Shown here: positions 15,930 through 20,569 of the stretch, piece by piece
How the letters are laid out: each line of letters starts with the position of its first letter
Numbering within the stretch: position 1 is the first letter of the stretch
From: DASRVA01 sp035687745
GTDB lineage: Bacteria > Gemmatimonadota > Gemmatimonadetes > JACCXV01 > JAHWKZ01
Reading direction: 5' to 3'
Length of the DNA: 20,569 nt
Assembly (NCBI GenBank): GCA_035687745.1
Contig: DASRVA010000139.1
Span: 1-20,569 of the forward strand
Made by a program: the position numbers and the translations under genes
The notes under the pieces: generated by a model
Seen by the model: the letters and a program-made list of their open reading frames with translations, nothing else
The model's database searches: none
What the model was told of the DNA's origin: nothing

Positions 15930-15987
15930 TCCCCCTCCTCGGTGGTGGGGCGTGTAGCGAGCGCCGCCCGGGATCTCCGGGAGCGGC

Positions 15988-16170
15988 CTAGAACTCCTCG
16001 ACCTCGATCACCTGGCGACCTGCGTAGTGGCCGCAGTGCGGACACACGCGGTGGGGCATCTTCGGCTGCAGGCACTTCTCGCACTTCACGACCATCGGCG
16101 CGGTCGCCTTCTTGTGCGTGCGGCGCTTGCGCTGACGGGTCTTGCTGATCTTTCTCTTCGGTACGGCCAT
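15988..16170 (-). CDS. rpmF: 50S ribosomal protein L32
   Basis: A 60-residue, strongly basic ribosomal protein. The start MAVPKRKISKTRQRKRRTH is the L32 signature, and a four-cysteine zinc ribbon follows (Cys30, Cys33, Cys43, Cys46 in CEKC and CPHC). The C-terminal GRQVIEVEEF is typical. ATG 16170 has GGAGA six bases upstream. It lies 37 nt after the DUF177 gene, the order seen in very many bacteria, and heads the fab genes. Four cysteines mean the zinc-bound rather than the zinc-free form. Confidence 0.98.
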   Translation of the reverse strand: MAVPKRKISKTRQRKRRTHKKATAPMVVKCEKCLQPKMPHRVCPHCGHYAGRQVIEVEEF

Positions 16171-16207
16171 GTCGATTCTCCGTTCTGGATGAATGACGGA
16201 ATCGGAT

Positions 16208-16726
16208 TCAGGTCCTTTCCCCGACGCGTTCGCGGATGGCCTCGAGGGCCGCCCATCGTGTCTCGCCGGGTTCCGGCTCGCAGTCGCACGGTCCTTCGTT
16301 CAGGTTCCTCCCGCACCGGGTGCAGAAGCCCCCGCACTCCGGTCGGCAGAGCGGATACAGGTCGACCTCCAGGAACAACCGGTCCCGTACGGGCTCACTG
16401 AGGTCGATCCGGGCGTTCCCCGGTGCCAGAAGGATCACGTCGTCGTCACCTGTGTCCTCACGATCGGCCACCTGGTAGACGATCCGGAAGCGGTCCTCGA
16501 AGTCCACCTCGACCGGAGTCAGACAGCGCCGGCAGGGGCGGGTCACCGCACCGGCCAGGACGGCCTGGACCACGTACGTGTCCCCGGTCGGGTGACGCAC
16601 GGAAACCTCGAGGTCGATCGGCTCGCGGACCTCGCCGCCGAAACCCTCCAGGACCGGCGACCCGGGCGGGATCCGGAAGGAGGCCTCTATCCGCCCGTGC
16701 TCGAGCTCCGTGAGGTCCAGGACCAT
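16208..16726 (-). CDS. DUF177 / YceD family protein
   Basis: The 172-residue acidic product belongs to the DUF177 (YceD) family that accompanies rpmF and is implicated in 23S rRNA or large-subunit maturation. The hallmark CRRCLTPVEVDFEDRF (about 65-80) is present. It is followed by the acidic DDDVILL region, DLSEPVRDRLFLEVDLYPLC, and a second Cys cluster CRPECGGFCTRCGRNLNEGPCDC that looks metal-binding. ATG 16726 is used; a TTG two codons upstream is less likely. No Shine-Dalgarno precedes it, and a promoter-like motif lies only about ten bases ahead, so the mRNA may be nearly leaderless. It is the first gene of the rpmF-fab operon. Confidence 0.88.
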   Translation of the reverse strand: MVLDLTELEHGRIEASFRIPPGSPVLEGFGGEVREPIDLEVSVRHPTGDTYVVQAVLAGAVTRPCRRCLTPVEVDFEDRFRIVYQVADREDTGDDDVILLAPGNARIDLSEPVRDRLFLEVDLYPLCRPECGGFCTRCGRNLNEGPCDCEPEPGETRWAALEAIRERVGERT

Positions 16727-16735
16727 AAGCAACTA

Positions 16736-16764
16736 AAGTTAAGCGCCGGCTGGATTTGCGACAA
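16736..16764 (-). promoter_or_regulatory. Candidate promoter of the DUF177-rpmF-fab operon
   Basis: On the minus strand TTGTCG (16759-16764) and TAACTT (16736-16741) are separated by 17 bases in the short gap after ndk. Transcription would start about three to five bases before the ATG at 16726, leaving almost no leader, which fits the absence of a Shine-Dalgarno there. The -10 box is weak, so this is suggestive only. Confidence 0.35.
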
Positions 16765-16782
16765 TCCGCGGCACCTTGCGAC

Positions 16783-17205
16783 TCAGGCCCGGTCGGCCTC
16801 CGGGAAGAAGAACTCGATCTCGCGCGCCGCGTTCTCGGGCGAGTCGGAGGCGTGAATGGCATTGCGTTCGACAGACTCGGCGTAGAGCCGGCGGACCGTC
16901 CCCTCCTCGGCCTGGGCCGGATCGGTGGCCCCGATCGTCGTGCGGAGCCCGGCCACCGCGTTCTCCTGCTCGAGGACCAGGGGGACGCACGGCCCGCTCG
17001 TCATGAACCGCACCAGGCTCTCGTAGAAGGGACGCCCGGCGTGTACCGCGTAGAACTCCCGCGCCCTCTCGGGGGCGAGCCGCTCCATCCGCATATCGCG
17101 GACCACGAACCCCGCGGCCTCGAGGTGGGCGAGGATCACCCCGATCCGGTTCTTCTCCACCGCATCCGGCTTGATGATCGCCAGCGTCCGCTCGGTAGAA
17201 CCCAT
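16783..17205 (-). CDS. ndk: Nucleoside diphosphate kinase
   Basis: Ndk balances NTP and dNTP pools by phosphate transfer through a histidine intermediate. The 140-residue product has TLAIIKPDAV (Lys12) and the active-site His118 in ERNAIHASDSPENA, and ends EIEFFFPEA, as in the family. ATG 17205 is chosen because GAGGAG lies six bases upstream and the extra 12 upstream residues do not fit the fold. A TATGCT -10-like box (complement of 17231-17236) precedes it but lacks a good -35 partner. It lies between palindrome copy B and the DUF177 operon, so it may be a single-gene unit. Confidence 0.97.
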   Translation of the reverse strand: MGSTERTLAIIKPDAVEKNRIGVILAHLEAAGFVVRDMRMERLAPERAREFYAVHAGRPFYESLVRFMTSGPCVPLVLEQENAVAGLRTTIGATDPAQAEEGTVRRLYAESVERNAIHASDSPENAAREIEFFFPEADRA

Positions 17206-17256
17206 ATCCCGCTCCTCAGAGTCTTGGGGTAGCATACTCACGCAATGAAAGGGAGA

Positions 17257-17374
17257 GGTCGCTCAAAATGTCCGAGATCAAGGCGCGCGAGCGAGGACGT
17301 CCGAGGCGTATTGAAAAATACGCCGCAGGACGGCCGAGTGAGCGCAACGCAGATATCGGGCATTTTCAGCGACC
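17257..17374 (-). repeat. Dispersed palindromic element, copy B
   Basis: A 118-nt imperfect palindrome, the second copy of the element at 9727-9845. Plus-strand pairing, outside to inside: GGTCGCT/AGCGACC, AAAATG/CATTTT, CCGA/TCGG, GCGC/GCGC, CGTCC/GGACG, and GGCGTAT/ATACGCC around a TGAAAA loop. Conserved single-strand or spacer blocks include GATCAAGGCGCGCGA and GCGCAACGCAGA. It starts three bases after the TGA of the EIIA-CBS gene, the last gene of the suc run, and ends about 50 nt before ndk. This placement at an operon end, as in copy A, fits a termination or 3'-end-protection role. A mobile REP-like origin is also possible. Confidence 0.85.
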
Positions 17375-17377
17375 GGA

Positions 17378-18277
17378 TCAGAACTGGAGCAGCTTGCGGA
17401 TAAGCGACCGTCTGCTTATCAACCCGACCCACTTCCCCTCGCTCGTGAGCGGAAGCGGATCCACGTTCTTGTTCACGATGATCGACGCCGCGTCGCTCAA
17501 TCCGGCCTCGGTCGGCAGACACAGGACGGCGCGCGACATGATGTCCCGGACGCGACGCGTCGAGGGGTCCGTCCGCGCGGCTTCGCCCGCGCCCTCGAAG
17601 AGACGGATGTATCCGGGGAGAAAGTCGCGGATCAGGTCCTTCTCGGAGATCATGCCGACGATCTCGTCGTTCTTGTTCACGACCGGCAGGGCCGTGTACC
17701 CGCCCCGGGTCATGATCCGCGCGGCCTCGCTGAGCTCCATGTCCGGGTAGACGCGCTGCGAGGCCGGCTCCATCACGTCGATCACGGAGAGATTCTGGAC
17801 GCGTGGCGCTTCACGCACCTCGGCTAGACGGGCGACCGCACCCGGATCCCTGGCTTCCAGGATCGTGTCGACCACCCCCTCCTGGCGGAAGAGTGCGGTC
17901 AGGCTGGCCACCGTCTCGAGGTAGGCCGCGACCGCGTCGGGAGGCGCGGCCACGAGAGCGAAGAGCCGGCCGCGGGAGTCCTCTCCCGCCTCGTTGGGAA
18001 CCCGCAGCGGCCGATCGGTCATGCCGAGCGCCACGACCACGCGGTCCACCGCGTCGGAGCGCAGGTGCGGCAGGAACGCGCCGCCGCGGATGGCGATCGT
18101 ATCCTCGGCCCCCAGCGAGCTCACCTGGCGCAGGAACCGCTCGCCGTCCTTGACCGCGGGCTGGCGGGCCGCGAAGGCGGCCAGCTCGTCCAGCACCTCC
18201 GAGTACGCCGTCGCCTGGAGCGGCGGGGCGATCTGGGACTCGATGAGCAGCGGCTGGGCGGTCGTCGCGTCAGCCAA
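17378..18277 (-). CDS. PTS EIIA-type-2 domain fused to two CBS domains
   Basis: The 299-residue product has an N-terminal domain (about 10-155) like the fructose/nitrogen PTS EIIA family, with GGAFLPHLRSDAVDRVVVALG placing His71 at the phosphorylation site. Two CBS domains follow at about 165-217 (VIDVMEPAS ... VVGMISEKDLI in part) and 243-296 (RDIMSRAVLCLP ... GLISRRSLI). CBS pairs usually bind adenine nucleotides. I infer an energy-sensing regulator or signalling protein rather than a sugar transporter part, because no other PTS gene is near. The start is a TTG at 18277 with GAGGGA upstream, overlapping sucD by 8 nt, so translation is coupled. Partner and target are unknown. Confidence 0.85.
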   Translation of the reverse strand: MADATTAQPLLIESQIAPPLQATAYSEVLDELAAFAARQPAVKDGERFLRQVSSLGAEDTIAIRGGAFLPHLRSDAVDRVVVALGMTDRPLRVPNEAGEDSRGRLFALVAAPPDAVAAYLETVASLTALFRQEGVVDTILEARDPGAVARLAEVREAPRVQNLSVIDVMEPASQRVYPDMELSEAARIMTRGGYTALPVVNKNDEIVGMISEKDLIRDFLPGYIRLFEGAGEAARTDPSTRRVRDIMSRAVLCLPTEAGLSDAASIIVNKNVDPLPLTSEGKWVGLISRRSLIRKLLQF

Positions 18278-19142
18278 GCGCTTCCCTCACCAGCCCGACC
18301 AGGTCGGCCGGCCGACCGGCGACCCCGATCCCGTTCTCGCGGAAGGCTTCGATCTTCTCCTCGGCCGTTCCCTCGCTTCCCGAGATGATGGCGCCCGCGT
18401 GGCCCATCCGCCGGCCGGGCGGGGCGGTCTGACCCGCGATGAAGCCGACCACCGGCTTGGTCACGGCACTCGCGACGAAGCGGGCGGCCTCCTGCTCGTC
18501 GGTGCCGCCGATCTCACCGATCATCACGACGGCCTCGGTCTCAGGATCCGCCTCGAAGGCCCCGAGGCAATCGATGAACGACGTCCCGATGATCGGGTCC
18601 CCGCCGATCCCCACGCAGGTGGACTGTCCGATGCCGTCGCCTGTCAGATGGTGGATCACCTCGTAGGTCAGGGTCCCGCTTCGCGAGACCACGCCCACAG
18701 AACCAGGCATGCAGATCTGTCCTGGCAGGATCCCGACCTTGGACTTGCCGGGGCTGATCAGGCCGGGACAGTTGGGTCCGAGGACCCGTGCGCCGCGCTC
18801 CCCGACGTACGGCATGACGCGCGTCATGTCGAGGACGGGAATCCCCTCGGTGATCGTCACGATGAGCTCGATCCCGGCATCGGCCGCCTCGTAGACCGCG
18901 TCGACCGCGAACGCGGGAGGCACGTAGATCACCGAGGCCGTGGCCGCGGTCTCGGCCACCGCGTCGGCCACGGTGTTGAAGATCGGGACCGCGTCGTCGA
19001 ACGTCTGACCACCCTTCCCCGGGACCACTCCAGCCACGACGCGGGTTCCGTACTCCAGCATCTGACGGGCGTGGAACGAGCCGTCGCGTCCGGTGATCCC
19101 CTGGACGACGAGTCGCGTCGTTTCGTCGATGAACACGCTCAT
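18270..19142 (-). CDS. sucD: Succinyl-CoA synthetase, alpha subunit
   Basis: SucD binds CoA and carries the phosphohistidine of succinyl-CoA synthetase, the substrate-level phosphorylation step of the TCA cycle. The 290-residue product has the CoA-binding GITGRDGSFHARQMLEYG (15-32), GVVPGKGG, GPNCPGLISPGKSKVGI (122-138), and the active-site His248 in RRMGHAGAI. ATG 19142 overlaps the sucC stop (ATGA), so the two subunits are translationally coupled. The open frame continues upstream but that is the sucC shadow. It overlaps the EIIA-CBS gene by 8 nt. Confidence 0.97.
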   Translation of the reverse strand: MSVFIDETTRLVVQGITGRDGSFHARQMLEYGTRVVAGVVPGKGGQTFDDAVPIFNTVADAVAETAATASVIYVPPAFAVDAVYEAADAGIELIVTITEGIPVLDMTRVMPYVGERGARVLGPNCPGLISPGKSKVGILPGQICMPGSVGVVSRSGTLTYEVIHHLTGDGIGQSTCVGIGGDPIIGTSFIDCLGAFEADPETEAVVMIGEIGGTDEQEAARFVASAVTKPVVGFIAGQTAPPGRRMGHAGAIISGSEGTAEEKIEAFRENGIGVAGRPADLVGLVREALG

Positions 19143-20296
19143 CTCGCCGCCTCCGGCGCCGCCGCCCGGCCCGCCATCTCGATCGCACGCTGTACGACAT
19201 CGTCCATGGAATTCGTCGCCGGCAGGCCAACGCTCTCCAGGATCCGCAGGGCCTCCTCCTCGTTCGTGCCGGTCAGCCGGATCACGATCGGGACGTCCAC
19301 CTCGAGGCTCTCCATGGCCTTGACGATCCCGTTGGCCACGTCGTCGCAGCGGGTGATGCCACCGAAGATGTTGAAGAGGATGGACTTCACGTTCGGGTCG
19401 GAAAGGACGATTCGCATCGCGTTGACGACCTTCTCCGGGTTGGAGCTGCCCCCGATGTCCAGGAAGTTGGCAGGCTCGGCGCCGTAGTACTTGATCAGAT
19501 CCATCGTCGCCATGGCAAGGCCCGCGCCGTTCACGATGCACCCGATGCTGCCATCAAGCTTGACGTACGAGAGGCCCTTCTCCCGGGCCTCGGTCTCCGC
19601 CGGGTCTTCGTCCGACGGGTCGCGCAGCTTCTCCAGGTCGGGGTGCCGGAAAAGGGCGTTGTCGTCGAGATTGATCTTGGCGTCGATCGCGAGGAGCTCC
19701 CCGCTCTTCGTGACCACCAGCGGGTTGATCTCGGCCAGAGAGGCGTCCACGTCGAGAAACGCCGCGTAGAGGCCGCGGAACAGCTCCGCCGCGCGACGGA
19801 CGAGCTTCAGGTCGTCGTACAGAGCGAAGCCGAGACCCATCGCCTGGTGGCCCAGGAGACCGTAGCGCGGATCGATCTCGACGCGCCGGATCTTCTCCGG
19901 AGTCGAGCGCGCCACCTCCTCGATGTCCACCCCGCCGGCCGCGCTCACCATCATGACCGGCCGCCGGCTGGCCCGGTCGATGACGATGCCGGCGTAGGCC
20001 TCGCTGGCGATGTCGACCGCCGGCGCGACGAGAACGCGACCCACGGTGATCCCCTTGATGTCCATCCCCAGGATGTCGGCGGCCTTCCGGCGGGCCTCCT
20101 CCGGAGTGGCCGCCAGCTTGACCCCGCCCGCCTTTCCGCGCCCGCCGACCAGGACCTGGGCCTTGACCACGACCGGTCCCCCGAGTTCCCCGGCCGCGGC
20201 CTCCGCCTCTTCGGGAGTGGCGGCCACCCGATCGGGCGGGACGGGCAGGCCGTGGCTGCGGAAGATCTGGCGCGCCTGGTACTCGTGGACCTTCAT
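19139..20296 (-). CDS. sucC: Succinyl-CoA synthetase, beta subunit (ADP/GDP-forming)
   Basis: SucC binds the nucleotide and succinate and pairs with SucD. The 385-residue product begins MKVHEYQARQIFRSHGLPVP, then has the ATP-grasp motifs VVVKAQVLVGGRGKAGGVKLA (41-61), AEINPLV, AIDAKINLDDNALFRH, and the C-terminal FLDIGGSS and NIFGGITRCDDVANGI. GGSS replaces the more usual GGGA, which is a minor variation. Nucleotide preference cannot be told from sequence alone. ATG 20296 has AAGGA five bases upstream. A promoter-like motif at 20378-20406 precedes it, making it the first gene of sucC-sucD-EIIA/CBS. Confidence 0.97.
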   Translation of the reverse strand: MKVHEYQARQIFRSHGLPVPPDRVAATPEEAEAAAGELGGPVVVKAQVLVGGRGKAGGVKLAATPEEARRKAADILGMDIKGITVGRVLVAPAVDIASEAYAGIVIDRASRRPVMMVSAAGGVDIEEVARSTPEKIRRVEIDPRYGLLGHQAMGLGFALYDDLKLVRRAAELFRGLYAAFLDVDASLAEINPLVVTKSGELLAIDAKINLDDNALFRHPDLEKLRDPSDEDPAETEAREKGLSYVKLDGSIGCIVNGAGLAMATMDLIKYYGAEPANFLDIGGSSNPEKVVNAMRIVLSDPNVKSILFNIFGGITRCDDVANGIVKAMESLEVDVPIVIRLTGTNEEEALRILESVGLPATNSMDDVVQRAIEMAGRAAAPEAAR

Positions 20297-20377
20297 CGGG
20301 TCCTTTCGCTGAGGAACGGTCGGGAAGGCGGCTCCGCAGGCCGGCCCGGCGCCCGCAGGGCTTCGAGACGACCGGCG

Positions 20378-20406
20378 AAGCTAGGGCGGAAGACCTCGCG
20401 GTTCAA
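20378..20406 (-). promoter_or_regulatory. Candidate promoter for sucCD
   Basis: On the minus strand TTGAAC (20401-20406) and TAGCTT (20378-20383) are 17 bases apart. They lie between the end of the upstream gene (stop at 20423) and sucC, leaving a leader of about 75 nt. The leader is GC-rich with some local complementarity but no recognisable riboswitch. Confidence 0.4.
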
Positions 20407-20422
20407 CGGCCGCCGCCGGTGG

Positions 20423-20569
20423 TCATTCCGGGCTCAGGCCTTCCAGGAGGCTCCCCAGCTCCTCCAGCGCCGCCCCGTAGGCGGCCCAGTCGCCGCGTCG
20501 CTGGGCGGCGACCGCCCGCTCGTAGGCGGCGCGGGCCCGGCGGGCGAGGTCGCCCTCTCTCCCGGCATC
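20423..20569 (-). CDS. C-terminal end of a UPF0182-like membrane protein
   Basis: An open frame enters from the right edge and ends with TGA at 20423-20425, giving 48 visible residues. The sequence reads AYERAVAAQRRGDWAAYG followed by AALEELGSLLEGL. It closely resembles the typical C-terminal tail of UPF0182 family proteins (YERAL-AQR-GDWA-YG-E---LG--L). Those are large multi-helix membrane proteins of unknown function. The membrane part is outside the window, so the assignment rests on this tail alone. The gene runs in the same direction as sucC but is separated by 126 nt containing a promoter-like motif. Confidence 0.6.
   Translation of the reverse strand, partial: DAGREGDLARRARAAYERAVAAQRRGDWAAYGAALEELGSLLEGLSPE

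Noticed and set aside
20297..20377. A riboswitch in the sucC leader
   Set aside because: The leader is only about 75 nt and GC-rich, with no conserved riboswitch core that I can recognise.

Overview
This is a GC-rich bacterial chromosomal segment in which every recognisable gene lies on the minus strand, so transcription runs from high to low coordinates. It is core housekeeping DNA. I see no integrase, transposase, phage gene, CRISPR array or rRNA. The mix is a UPF0182 C-terminus, an EIIA-CBS fusion, an animal-type PurB, a YtxH-like protein, and the order gap-pgk-tpiA-secG-tRNA-Leu. It suggests a deep-branching, poorly cultured lineage (something like Eisenbacteria or Gemmatimonadota is my guess). 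No marker gene here settles it.

Layout in transcription order (right to left): (1) the 3' end of a UPF0182-like membrane protein gene; (2) sucC-sucD-EIIA/CBS, translationally coupled, closed by a ~118-nt palindromic element; (3) ndk; (4) a lipid and translation operon, DUF177-rpmF-fabH-fabD-fabG-acpP-fabF-rnc, followed by a divergent MTA-phosphorylase-like gene and closed by a second copy of the element; (5) purE-purB-tsaC-LMW phosphatase; (6) a secreted TPR protein, then comF; (7) gap-pgk-tpiA-secG ending in tRNA-Leu(GAG) and an intrinsic terminator; (8) a small YtxH-like gene, an 80-aa unknown and the start of a TPR protein that runs off the left edge.

The groups cover succinyl-CoA synthetase (TCA), nucleotide balance (ndk, purE, purB, mtnP-like), the type II fatty-acid initiation and elongation set (without plsX), lower glycolysis, t6A tRNA modification and Sec translocation. 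Many genes overlap by 4 or 8 nt (sucC/sucD, sucD/EIIA-CBS, fabD/fabG, purE/purB, purB/tsaC, pgk/tpiA), which implies translational coupling.

The strongest non-coding signal is the pair of dispersed palindromes at 9727-9845 and 17257-17374. They have diverged in sequence, but paired positions have changed together at about nine base pairs in several nested stems. Each starts 2-3 nt after the stop codon of the last gene of a presumed operon. They look like a selected, structured terminator, 3'-end element or REP-like element, and are the best candidate here for something under-described.
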